Shown in pieces: positions 35,335 to 62,138 of a stretch of DNA of 64,000 nucleotides; within the stretch, counting starts at the first letter, position 1, and every line of letters begins with the position of its first letter. Both the position numbers and the translations under genes were made by a program. The notes beneath the pieces are model-generated. The model had not been told where the DNA came from. It did not search any database and worked only from the letters and a program-made list of their open reading frames with translations. Source of the DNA: Pelecanus crispus (lineage: Eukaryota; Chordata; Aves; Pelecaniformes; Pelecanidae); assembly GCF_030463565.1 (NCBI RefSeq), contig NC_134660.1:2617501-2681500 (forward strand), read 5' to 3'.

Positions 35335-38300
35335 GTAACGAGTGGGCCCTCCGTGGTGGGGAGGGAGAGTCCGTCCCGGTAAACCGGGATTAGGGGTGGG
35401 AAATCTGCTGCGGTGGGACCCCACAGCGCGTCGTGCCGGTGGGGAGGGGTCGCCGCCTTCGCGGGGGTGCAAGGACCGGGGGAGGGTGGTGGGTGCCGTC
35501 CCACCGGGGACACCCCCACCCCACAACCCCCCCCGGTGGGTCGGGGGGTGCTGGGGTGTCCCCTCCCCGGGAGGGGCTGCCGGAGGTCCTGCCCCGGGAG
35601 TGGTGTCTCGGGGGGGGGGGGGGGTCCCAAGGCGTGGGGGGGGGTCCCCCCGGGAGGCGGCGCTGGGGATCCCCCTCCGGTAACCGGGGTGGGGTGGGGG
35701 GGATCCTGGGGATCCCCCCCGCTCCGTCTCGGTGGCGGGGTCCCCGCGGGGAGGCGAGGGCCCCCGCCCGGTTGAGGCTGCCGTGAGCCCCTCACGGGCA
35801 GCGTTGCCCCCCGCCCCCATTCTGTGGCTTTGGCGGTGCACCCCCCCCCGGTTACCGGCGCTGGGGTCCGCCCCCCGCCTCCCGGTACCGGCTGCCTGGA
35901 CGCTCCCGAGCGGCAGCGCTGCCCCCGCTGAGGGCTCGGGGTACCCCGGGCGCGGGGGGCTGCCGTTCCCCACCGCCCCGGGGAAGGGGGGGGGGGGGGG
36001 AGGACCGGGGCACGGCCACGGAGCGCGGGGCTGGGGGTGCCCCCCCGGGAGAACCGGGGTCCCCCCGGGGCCGCCGGTGCGCGCAGACACGTCCCCCCCC
36101 CCCACAACACCCCGGGCGGGCGGGGGGGGGCCGGGACCGCTTCCCCTTTTCGGGGTGCGCGGGGGGGGGGGGGGGAGGCCGGGGCGCAGGCGGGCGGGGG
36201 GGGGGAGGCCCGGCGGGTGAGCGGGGCCGGGAGCGCGGGGGGCGGCGGGGGCCGGGGCCGGGGTCCGGGGGGGCGGGAGCGGCGTCTGCGCCGTTTCCTG
36301 GCCGGCGGGCGGAGGAAGCCATCGCTCTCCGCGGCTGACAGGGCGCTGGCGCGGCGGCGGGGCCCGGGGGGGGCCGGGCGGGGGGCGCCGGCCGCCGCCT
36401 CCCCCCGATGCCCGGCGGCGGTGAAGCCCCCGGGGGCTCCTGGCAGCGTCGGCCCCGGGGGGGGGTGGTGGTGGTGGGGGCTGCCCCCATGGGTGCAGCA
36501 CCCGCGGGGCGGGGGGGGGGGAGCCCCCCGGGACCGGGCAGCAGCACCCCAGGTCGGGGGGGGGGGGCACACGGCACCGGGGCAGAGCCCCCCTGCTCGC
36601 CGCAGCTGGGGTGTCCCCCAAATCTGTGCCTCTGACCTTTGACCTCGTTGGCCGGCAGGGGCGTCCCGCAGCACGGTGGGTGCTGGGGGGGACACACACA
36701 CGGGTGCTCCCCCGGTCCCCCGCCGCAGGGACGCCCGTCCCGCTCAGGGGTGCCCGGCAAACGCCGGCCGGCGGCTCTGGGTGCGGTGTCCCGACCGCCG
36801 GCCTCCGTGCCGGGATTAGCGGGTGACGGCTCGGTGGCTTAGCGGCCCCGCGGCCGCCGCTCCCGGGGCCGTATGTCACCCGTGGGCCCCGCGCCCTGCC
36901 CTTGGGGGTGACCTTGTTGCGGCACGGGGTCACGGGTGCTCGCACCAGGGGTGCCGGTGGGTGCCCGGCGCCTTCATCCACCGCTCCGCTGGCGGCCCCC
37001 CCGGGTGACACGGCCGCCACCAGCGGGCACCGGGACGGCGGGGAGGAGGGCAGGGCCCCGTGCCCCATCCCGCACTGCCCGCTGCCCGTGGGTGCCGTGT
37101 CCCAGCCGGGATGCCCGGCTTCGCCCGGCCGGCCTTGCACACCCGCCGCGTTCCCGGCGCTCGGTCCCCGTGCCGGGAGCGGCGTCGCGGCTGCTGAGCC
37201 CGGGGAGGGCCCGTGCTGCCGCCTGCCCTGCGGCGCTGGGATTCACCAGCTCCGCGGCTCCGGCTCTATTTATAACCGGGAGGCTCTGGCGTGTCGACGT
37301 GCCACACTCGGCTGCGTCGGCTGCGGGCAGAGCGTGCCCTGGGACACCCGCCCCGGCAAGGGCCTGTGCCGATGCCAGCGCTGCCAGCCTGGGGGGTGGC
37401 TGGGCTCTGAGGTCTCTGGGCCCTTTTTGGGGTGCTGCTGTGCCGCTTCGGGGCGGGGGTGGGGGGGAGCCTCGGCCGGCGGAGCTGTGGGGCTCTCGCA
37501 GCGCCTGCCCAGGGACCCCCGGCACCCACAGGCACCCCCCGCCGTGGGGCACCGCTGTGCCGCAGGGCCCCCCATGGCAGTGCCAGCCCCGGTGCCAGGG
37601 GGGGAAGGGCCCCGGTGCCGGCAGGCGCGAGGGGGGGCTGCGATCATATCTGCGGTGACACATGTGCTGATTACGGAAAATGGGTTAATCTCCCTGCGGC
37701 TGGAAGCGGCTTAGCGGGGGGTAGCTCGTGGCAGGGCCCGGCGAGGGGCCGCGTGCGCCCGCCCTGGCCTCTGCCATCCCCGGCTGAGCCACGGCTGCCA
37801 GGCCATGACAGGGGACACGGCGCTGCCGCACACCTGCACGCCCTCCCGCAGCTGGCCCGCTCGTGGCGTGGTGGGTTGCGGTGACTGCAGCCCAGGGCGG
37901 TTTGACCCCCCCGGGTCTGCCAGCTCCCAGCCCGACCTGGCCTGATCCTGGCGAGCCTGCCCGGGGCTGGGGGCACGGTGCCACCAAATCCCAGTATCCG
38001 GGGGTGTCGCGCAGCCACTTCCCCAGTGGGTCCACCCACGCCAGCCCCGGGCGCCGTGTCCCGAGCGGCCCCGTGCCGCGGGCCGGCGGCGCAGCCAGCT
38101 GCACTTGTCTGCCGGCTGTCGCCGAGCCAGAAAGGGCTGTCTGGGGCCGCGCTGTTCCCGGCACGCCGTTCCCAGGGCGCCGGCTGCGTGCCGCATCTAG
38201 GGCTAAAAACAACCGGGGGCTGCTGCAAGCAGCTGCCGTGGCGCAATCCCGCTGCTTCCCGGGAGCCCGCGGGGACCCGGGATGGGGCACCCCAGGACCG

Positions 38301-41300
38301 CGATCCCTCCCCGGCAGCGGGCAGGGCTGCGGGACCTGCGGTTCCCTGGGCTCGTCCCGAGGGTCGGGGCTGCGCCGCGGGATGGGGGCCGGGCTGGGAC
38401 TGGGGTGCCCCCGCTGTGGGCAGGCAGCGCTGGGGTGTGGGTGGGGGTCCCCGGGGTGCCGTGGGGTCATCCTGCGGTGCGAGGGGCTGGCCCGGGCACC
38501 GCTGGGCCTTTGGGGCTGAGCCAGGCTGGCTCGCTCCTTCCAGGATCCGTCGAGCTGGCTGGCACCCATGGAGCGGCTGGGCCGGGGCAGTGCTGGTGCC
38601 GGTGGTGGCGTGGCACAGCCGTGCCCGTCCAGGGGGCCGTGACGGGGGCCGGGGCACCTGTTCCCGCAGAAGAATGGCACGTCTGGCGGCGGGTGCGGGA
38701 GGTGTAACCGGAGCGGCGCGTTCCCCACGTAACCGGAGCCGGCCTGGCCGTGACAGGTGGAATTTCAGTTTGTGGCTCCCACCCGGCAGCGGGATGTGGG
38801 GGTGTCGGGGCAAGGACCCACGCCACGGGGCTGGCGGCCGCTCCCTGGGGTGCCTGCCTGCCCCCACGGGGTGGGGAGGCCGGTACGGACGCCGTCCCCC
38901 CTGGCCAGGGTGGGGTCCCTGGCCCCGTGTCCGTGCTGGTGCAAGCCGGGGCGGCCGGGCATGAGTTGCTGCTGGCCTGCACGGTGCCAGGGCACGGGGG
39001 CACCGGCGCTGCCCAGGGACCCACGGTGGGGCTGAGCGAGCCCCTGGGTGCGCCGCTACTCCTTGGGAGCAGCGTCCGAGTCCTGGGGTCCGCACCAGCC
39101 CCAGCACTCCCAGATCCCCTTGAACGGGGGGCTGCAGGCAGCCCTGGCTCCGGTGCACGCCGCCTTTGCCGAGCGTGTGCTGCCGGCTCCGGCCCTGCCG
39201 CCGGGCTGGGGCATGATTCACGCCTGCCCGGGGACGTGAGAAACGTGACGGTGACTCACGGCTGCGATGCTTCGGGGATTCGGGGAGGAGGTCTCGCTCG
39301 GCAGCCTTGTCGGGGGGCACCTCACACACCCCGCACGGCTCTGGCCGGCCCGGGGGGAGCCAGGGGAGCCGGTGGCGGCGGGGGACGGCTGGGCTCTCGG
39401 CCTCGCGTGTGAGGCTGCCCCGGGCTGGGAGCTGACAGCAGCGAGGAAACCGCAGGCTGCGACCGCACAGCGGCTCCGCGGGTGCTTCCTGCCCTGCCCG
39501 GGAGGCTGCCAGCAGAGCGGGGCCACCCGGCTCCCCCCGCGATGGGAGGGCATGGCACCCCCTCCCTCTGCCTGCGCCGCGGCCGGGCACCGGGGTGTCC
39601 CTGTGACCTGTCCTGGCCCACCCGCAGGATGGGGGACGAGGGCAGCGGTCCCCCCTGCCAGATTTGGGGAGCTGAGCAGGCTGGCAGGGGCCGGGGGCGG
39701 TGGGCTCTGGGGTGGCAGAGGGGCAGGGCAGGGGACCGGGGTGGCAGGGGAGCAAGGTGACGGGCTCTGGGGTGGCAGGGGGGCTGCGGCAGCGGAGCCA
39801 GGGTTGAACTGAAACCTGGGCGGCCGGGGAATCGAGAGAAGCGAGGGGAAGCTGCGGCCGGGAGCGCGGTGCCCGCAGGCATGACAGGAAGGGCTCGGTC
39901 GCTGCCCGCCACCCTGCCAGGCACCCAGAGCAGCCCCGGCCCCGCTTGTCCCCACAGTGTTTGGGGGGGGGCGGGGGGGGACAGGGCGGTGCCCCCGCTC
40001 ACCGGCGTGTCACATCCGGGTGCTGGCGTTGCCATCGCCGTGTGCCCTGGCAGGAAGCGCGGCTGGGTTTGGTGGTGCGACGTGGGCACCAGGGCTGGGG
40101 GTGCTGCCTGCACCGGGGGGCGGGGGGGTGGTTCAGGGTGCCCATGGGGTGGGACGGGGGATGCTGCCTGGCCCCCTCGGCAGGCAGGGCTGGGGGTGGC
40201 TGCTGGGGAGGTGGGTGTCGTGGTGCTGCCGTCCCGGTGCCACCCCTGTTGCTCTACGTTTAGTGTTGGCCGTGGCAGGCGCAGGGGTGCAGGATGCGGC
40301 CCTGCCTGGGTGTGGGCGGTGAATCCATCCTGGGGTCACAGCTGGGGGCTGCATTTTCAGAAAGGGTTTCTTGGGGGGGGGCTTGTGCCGGCGCTGCCCG
40401 GCCTCTCTGGGTGTGTGTGGGGGGTTTGGTGCCCCGGTTTGGGGTCATGGGTGGCTTGGGCAGTCACGGTCCCCACAGCCACACCGCTGCCGGCCCTGGG
40501 AACGGCTCTGGACTGCGCGTCTGTGCGTCCGTCCGCTCCCGGGGGCCGCCCCCGGCCCTGGGCAGGAGGTTCCTCGTGGCTGGGATTTGGCCTGGGCCCC
40601 ACGGCTGTGTTTTCCGCGGGGCTGGAACGAGGCGCTGGATTCCAGGAAGCTCCGGGCCCCGTCCAGCTCCTGCCGGGGACTGGAGGAAAAGGCGCCGGGG
40701 AGGGTGAACGCGGGCCCCCGCCGAGGGGCTGCACGGTCCCCAGCCCCATGCTGCTGGCCTGGGGCGTGCCGGGAGCGGGGCCTGGCCAGGGTGCCCAGGA
40801 CCCCCATTTGGGATGCCCAGGACCCTCCCGGTCGGGGAGCAGCTGCGTGCCGGGGTCTCTGCCGGCGCAGGGGCCCGTGGGGGCTCCTCCGGGCTGCAGT
40901 TCCTTCTGCCCACGGGCACCCACGGGAGTGGGGCTGGCCGGGCTCCCCACCCGGACCCTCCTGGCCGCTGCTGGTCCCGTGGGGGCATTGGGAAGGGGCC
41001 GGGGGGGGGCTGGCAGCTGCCCACTGGGTTTGGGGCGTGCGGTGGCCCGGCCGACGATGCTGGCCTCGCTCGGTCCCAGGCCGGCAGTGTGCAGGGGGGG
41101 TGTAGGGGGGGGACAGGAGCGGGTTGAGTAATTGGGCCCCGGCGTGGCTGGCGTGGTGCCCGGCGAGCACTTGGCACTGGCAAACATAAACAGTTCTTCC
41201 CGCGCCTTCCCTCCCCCCTGCTCCCCGTGGCCGGCACGGCTTGGGGGCCACGGCCTGGCTGGGGGGCAGGGGGGACACCCACGGGCAGCCCCCCACACCG

Positions 41301-42659
41301 GGGTCCCTGCGGTGCCATGCGGGGACCCCACGCGAGGGCCGTCCCCGCCCCGGGGCTGAGCCGTGGCCCCAGTGCCGGGGTGGTGGATGCTGACCCGGCG
41401 TCTGGCACCGTGCCCCGGCGGTGCCCGTGGGAATTCGGCATGCGTGGCAGCGCCCGGCGGGGTGCCCTGTGCCAGGGTGGGGGGTGTGTGTGTGTGTGAC
41501 CCCCACCCCAGCTGCCCCTGGGTGCCCACCCCGGGGGCAGCTGGACCGTGGGTCTCCCCCTGGGTGCTCCAGTGGGTCCCCACGGGTGGGGGGCAGCACC
41601 GGGGCGGTGGGTGCTGGTGCAGGACGGGGGATCCTGCCTCCGGTGGGTGCACCCAGCTGGGTGCTGGTGCTGGGGGGGGGGCGGGCAGGGCCGTGCCCGT
41701 CCCAGCCCCTCCCCAGTGCCTCGCCGGGCGGCCCAGCCTTGTTCCTCTGGATCCTTTTCCGCCTCCGCGGGGCCCGGAGCCAGCACTCTCGGCAAATAAA
41801 CAGCCCCCGCCGGGCCCCACGCCAGCGCTTAAATAAACAGCCAGCCCGGGATTGTGAAAGCCCCGTGCCCCCCTTCCCACTGCCGCCCCCCGGCCTGGCC
41901 TGGGCCTTGGGGTCTGTGCCCCGCCAGGCTGGCGTGGGAGCTGCCAGCACGGCCCGGCACACGGCACGGCCCGGCACATGGCATCGGGCGGGGGCTGCGT
42001 CCCGACGGGCAGAGCCCAGCCCTGCGGCGGGCGCCCAGGCTGAGCCCCTGGGTGCCGGTCCCAGGGGTTTGAGCCCCGTCCGGCCCCGGGGCTGGGTGGC
42101 TGAGCCCGCTCACGCTCGGTGCACGCGTGTTCGGGGGGAGCGGAGCCGGTGGGGACGCGTGGCCGTGACGGCAGAGCCGGGCTGGAGCGGAGCCGCTGTC
42201 CTCAGGGGACCCCGGTGTGCCCATCCCCCCCGCCGCTGCCTCGCAGCCCCCCAGGCTGGGGCCAAGGGGTGCTGCCCCCCCGGGACCCCCGCTGCACCCC
42301 TGCTCCCGGGCCAGGCCTGGGGGAGCAGGTTTGGGGCCGTCGCGTGGCCCCCGGCCCGAGGGGGTGCCCTGTGGGGCCGCAGTGTCCCCACACCGTCCCC
42401 CCTGTCCCCTTCCCCTGTTGCCCGTTAAGCCGGGATTAGCGACCTGCGCCTGCCGGGCCCCGCCGGTCGCGGTGTTGTTAATCGGGGGGATTGTCGTTAA
42501 TCTCGCGGGGAGCGCCGGGCCCGGCCGGCTGCGCCCTCCTGGGGCCGGGAGGGGATGCGGCTCCTTTTGGGGGGTGGGGGGGTGTCTGGGGAAACTGAGG
42601 CACGGCTGGTGGGTGGCCCACCCCCTCCGCTAACCCCCCCTCTCTGCTCCCCCCCACAG
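35335..42659 (+). other. RARA: RARA1 5' intron (inferred), regulatory interval without genes
   Basis: This 7.3-kb GC-rich interval lies between the probable non-coding exon and the acceptor at 42660. It contains a perfect DR1 nuclear-receptor site (36633-36645), a MEF2-type CTATTTATAA (37266-37275), two forkhead AAATAAACA sites (41794, 41831) and long G-runs. No coding exon was identified; long open frames on both strands are compositional. Confidence 0.55.
36633..36645 (-). promoter_or_regulatory. Perfect DR1 nuclear-receptor element
   Basis: The - strand reads AGGTCA A AGGTCA: two exact half-sites with one-base spacing. DR1 sites are bound by RXR, HNF4, PPAR-RXR, COUP-TF and, usually repressively, by RAR-RXR. 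The element lies 1.3 kb inside the probable RARA first intron. Confidence 0.7.
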
Positions 42660-42785
42660 TGTCGCAGGAGCCAGCGCCGCCAGCGAGGACAGCCGCCGGG
42701 GAGCGGGTCGCCCGTGGGCCCCATGATCTGCTCGGCCCCCGCGCCCCACACCTGAGAGCCCCCCCCCGTGCCGAAGACCCCCACC
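42660..42785 (+). promoter_or_regulatory. RARA: RARA1 5'UTR segment with uORF
   Basis: The acceptor CCCCCACAG ends at 42659. The leader has an upstream ATG at 42723 reading ten codons (MICSAPAPHT) to a TGA at 42755, 30 bases before the coding ATG at 42786. The main ATG has a near-ideal Kozak context (CCACCATGG). Confidence 0.65.
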
Positions 42786-58440
<15,655 letters not shown>

Positions 58441-59048
58441 GGCTCGTTCTTGCTGTGGGGGGCACCAGGGTGGGGGTGGGGGGTCCTGGGGAGGGCTGAA
58501 GGGGGCATGGTGGGGTCCCTGGAGGGGTCTTTGCTGCAGGGGGGCACCCCAGGACCCCCCCCCCCCCCCCATCTGCCCTCCCTGGCTCTGGCCATCCCCA
58601 AAGGCTGGGCTGGCACAGAACCCTTTGGGGGGTTCCCCCTCCAGCACCCCAAAGCTCTGCCCTTCCCAACCCCGCCGCCGCGGTCGTGTCCCCCTGTGCC
58701 AGGGGCCTGCCCTGGCCCACAGAGCCCCGATGCAGTTGTGACACCCCAACACAGGGGGTGGGGGCAGCCCTGGCCCCCTCCCTGTCCTGGGGGGCAGTGG
58801 GGGTCAGGGGCCTCCCTGCTGCTGTGCAGGGATGGGACCTGTTTGGTTTCCTTTTGTCCATATTTTTTTCCAGCAGCTGCCGGGTGAGGCCCATCCGCCG
58901 CCCACAACAGGAACCAGGGGCATCGGGGCCCGGCCCTGCTCCCCCAGCACGGCGAGAGCTGGGGCAGGCAGAGCCGCAGCCGCCCGCTGGACACCAGCCG
59001 GGCTGAGAACGGCCACAGCTCGTGCCAGCAATGGCAGCCCAGGGCCAG

Positions 59049-59768
59049 CTACACGGTCAGGTCGCCCCGCGGCGTGGGGCAGCACGGCTCCTCCGCGGCC
59101 CCCGCCGGCTGCCCGGGGGCTGGGCCCCGCTCCTGCGGCCGGTGGCAGCACCCAGCCCGGGGCGGGGGGCCCTTGCGCAGGAGGTGGGCGAGCTCGGCCA
59201 GGCTGAGCAGCGCTGAGACCAGCCCCACCACGAAGTAGAAGTGGATGAAGACGGTTTTCTCGGTGGGGCGGGAGACGAAGCAGTCGACGTGGTGCGGGCA
59301 AGGCCTCCGGCGGCAGACGAAGAGCGGCTGCACCCTGAAGCCGTAGAGCAGCGCCTGCCCCAGCAGGAAGCCCAGCTCGGCCGCGATGCGTACCACCACG
59401 CTGCCCACGTAGAAGGGCTGGAGGCGATGGGCGCGCTGGCTGGGGCCCCCCCCGCGCCCTGGCTTGGCCGCCTGGTGCACAGCGAAGATGACGAAGAGGG
59501 CGGCGGGGGCCGAGAGCACGACGACATGGAAGACGAGGAAGCGGTAGTGGGAGATGGGGAAGGCGTCGTCGTAGCAGACCGGTTTGCAGCCCGGCTGCTG
59601 CGTGTTGCAGACAAACTCCTCCTGCTCGTCCTCGAAGACGTCGCTGCCCACAGTGGCCAGGACCAGGATGCGGAAGAGGAGCATCACCACCAGCCAGAAC
59701 CGCCCCACCATGGGTGAGTGCTCCTGCACCGCGTCCAGCAGCGAGCTCAGGAAGCCCCACTCGCCCAT
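59049..59768 (-). CDS. GJD3: Gap junction protein delta 3 (connexin)
   Basis: An uninterrupted coding exon of 239 aa starting MGEWGFLSSLLDAVQEHSPM; human is about 294 aa, longer in the cytoplasmic loop and tail. Connexins form hexameric hemichannels that dock between cells. Four membrane segments are visible: FWLVVMLLFRILVLATVG, FLVFHVVVLSAPAALFVIFA, the stretch ending in GFLLGQALLYGF, and FIHFYFVVGLVSALLSLAEL. Extracellular loop 1 has C-x6-C-x3-C (CNTQQPGCKPVC) and loop 2 has C-x4-C-x5-C (CRRRPCPHHVDC), the diagnostic connexin cysteines. FVSRPTEKT is family-typical. The tail ends RGDLTV, a likely PDZ ligand for ZO-1. Position next to RARA and TOP2A agrees with human GJD3. Confidence 0.96.
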   Translation of the reverse strand: MGEWGFLSSLLDAVQEHSPMVGRFWLVVMLLFRILVLATVGSDVFEDEQEEFVCNTQQPGCKPVCYDDAFPISHYRFLVFHVVVLSAPAALFVIFAVHQAAKPGRGGGPSQRAHRLQPFYVGSVVVRIAAELGFLLGQALLYGFRVQPLFVCRRRPCPHHVDCFVSRPTEKTVFIHFYFVVGLVSALLSLAELAHLLRKGPPPRAGCCHRPQERGPAPGQPAGAAEEPCCPTPRGDLTV

Positions 59769-60240
59769 GGCTGTGCTGCAGGAGCGAGAGCGGCGCTGGG
59801 GGGAAACACGCCGTGCCCGTGGGGATGGACCCCAGCGGGCAGCACGGCCCCTCCAGCTCACCACCCTCCATGCCAATCCCAAATGCATCGCAGCATGCCC
59901 GCTCACAGGAGGGTGCCCAGGCAGTGCCAGCCCAGCTCACCCGTGACGAGTGTCCCCAGGTGTCTGCTGTGCCCCAGGTCTTGCTCCCCCAGAGATGGGT
60001 CCAAGGACACCAGCTGGGGCAGGACTAGCAGGTTCCCCATCCTTTGTCCCCCCCAAATCCCCCGAGCCCCCCACAGCCCCAGCCCAGCAGCGTTGGCCCC
60101 AGTACCTGCGGAGGCTGCGGTCCACGGTGTGCCAGCGCGGCTGGCGCAGGCTGTCCAGGGCTGTGCGGGACTGTCCGGTCCCTTGTCCAGCTGGGATGGG
60201 ATGACAGTCCCACAGCCACGCCTGGAGTCCTTTTAAAGAG
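59769..60240 (-). promoter_or_regulatory. GJD3: GJD3 promoter, non-coding exon 1 and 5' intron (inferred)
   Basis: On the - strand an acceptor CTCCTGCAG ends at 59776, leaving a 7-nt leader before the ATG. A donor CCGCAG|GTACTG lies at 60106/60105, giving a 330-bp intron. Upstream, CTTTAAAAGG (60238-60229) resembles a TATA box about 30 bp before an expected start near 60205. A non-coding exon 1 plus one coding exon is the usual connexin layout. Confidence 0.55.
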
Positions 60241-62138
60241 ACAGAGCAGCCGCAGGGGCGCCCGGAGGGGAGGGAAGGGCTCGGCTCTGCCGGGGGGGCC
60301 TCAAGGACAAACACTGCCCCTGCCCTGGGGCCAGCAGCTGCCCGGGGCGCAGGTTGGTGCAGGGAGCAGCAGCCCACCCCATGCAGAAATGCCCCTGTGC
60401 CTCGGCCTCCCCAAACCCCCAGGGCCTCAGGGTACCAAGCCACAGCACTCAGCCCCCCCAAAAGGCCTCCCCGGCACTGGCATCACTTCCCTGACAGAGC
60501 CCGGGTGCGTTGGGGACGTTTGACCATGCCGTGACAGCTCCTGCCCCGCGGTCTTGCCTGGGGCCAGGCTCTCCCCACGGGGCTGGGGTGCTGTGCCTGG
60601 GGTGCTGTGCCTGGGGGATGCTCGGGACTGGCACCAACCCTCCCTGTTCCGTGATGCCGTGCCTGGGCTGTCGGGACCATGGAGGGTCCCGTGGACCATT
60701 CCGGGCTGTCTCCAGCTCTGGCAGACAGAGCTGTGCCGGCCGGTGGGAGGCCGTGCTGCCAGGCAGCTGCTTTTCCAAGTGCTGGGATGCTCTGCAAGAA
60801 ATCCTCCGTGGCATGGCCAGGGCTCCCGCCAGCCTCTGCCTGGCCAGGGCAAGGCCCGATGGCCTCCCGATGGCCTTTGCCTGTGCCTCAGATTCCCTTT
60901 CTGGTCACGGGAGCAGAGCCCTGGACGACACAGGTCACCCTCGGACCCTCCTCGCCCCCCATGGGACGTGCGGTGCCCATGGTGGGTTGGTGCCCGATGC
61001 CCCACAGCTCAGCCGCCCCTCCAGCAGCGCTCAGCATCCCCAGCGCCCTGGTCAGGGAGATTTTGCGATGGAGAAAATCCTGGTATAGACAGCAGCGCGC
61101 TCTGTGTGCGTGTGTCTGTGTATGTTCACGCACACGCAGCTCTATATATACATTTGGGGTGATGGGGTTATGGGAGCAGCTACACAGCCAGCCCGGAGCA
61201 GCCCGCGCGGCTCAGCTGTGGCCTCGCCATTTGCTGTGCGAGTCGTGACAACTGATTCTCCGGGCACGCTTGCAGCAAGGAGAGCCGTAAATAGCACGGC
61301 CCCTCAGCGGGGACGCGCCAGAGACGCTCTCCAGAGCCCGGCAGTGGAAAATCTGACAGCGCTTTCCACACTTGACTGGGTTCCAGCAAAGCACCTCGGT
61401 GGTACTGATAGTGCCTGCACCCAACTGCCACGGCGGGGGACGGGCGCGGGGTTTGCCAGCCGGTCCCGCAGCCATGCAGCTCCCCGTGTGCGGTGAAGCA
61501 CCAGCCTGGGACATGGGAGGAGGCAGCTGGGTCCTGCTCGTCCCCCCAGCGCCGGCCCAAAAGGCACCGCCGGCTCCCTGCGCCTGCCGCCACGACAGCT
61601 GCCCTGCACCAATCCTGCTCTGCGCCTTTCAGCCACGTGCCCGCAATGTTCTTGGGGGTCCCCGGGGTGCTGAGCACCCAAGCGCAGGGACGTGGGACAG
61701 GCTTCATTCGTGACCCTGCTCCCTCCCGCCATTTTGGGAGGACCGTCTCTGCAACGCCTGAGGCTCCTATAGCTCCTTCTATAGGGTGCAGCTCTTCCCC
61801 GGGACCTTCTTTACATGGCTCCAAGGCCACGGTGACCATCTCCACCAGCCCTACACCCAAGACCAGAGCTTGCCGCAAGCTCTGCGACGGCCATTTCCAT
61901 AACAATGCCAAAATTGGCTAAATGAGCACTGGAAATTACCTCGAACTAACGAGCGTGCTTAGACAATGGAGATGACCCATTTAGAGCAGTCTTGGCAGCA
62001 GAGGGTGGGAGCTGATGGCCTCTTGCTCCTGAGAAAGTCTGAGCTTGAAGTACTCACTACGAACAAAGAGAACCCCGTGGCTCCAGAGAGTCAGCGCAAG
62101 GGAAACCTGAGGGAACAGGCAGATGAGGACAGCTCCTT
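60241..62138. other. GJD3-TOP2A intergenic interval
   Basis: No gene recognised. There is a TATATATA plus GTGTGTGTC/CACACG patch at 61100-61155. GC content falls sharply after about 61920, where TOP2A-type composition begins. Short open frames here have no family resemblance. Confidence 0.55.

Noticed and set aside
35305-37140. 611-codon - strand open frame over the RARA CpG island
   Set aside because: Pure Pro/Gly/Arg low-complexity translation of a CpG island, no splice or domain support.
37671-39755. 694-codon - strand open frame in the RARA intron (also 40357-41979, 43614-45026)
   Set aside because: Compositional; no recognisable family, overlapping open frames on both strands.
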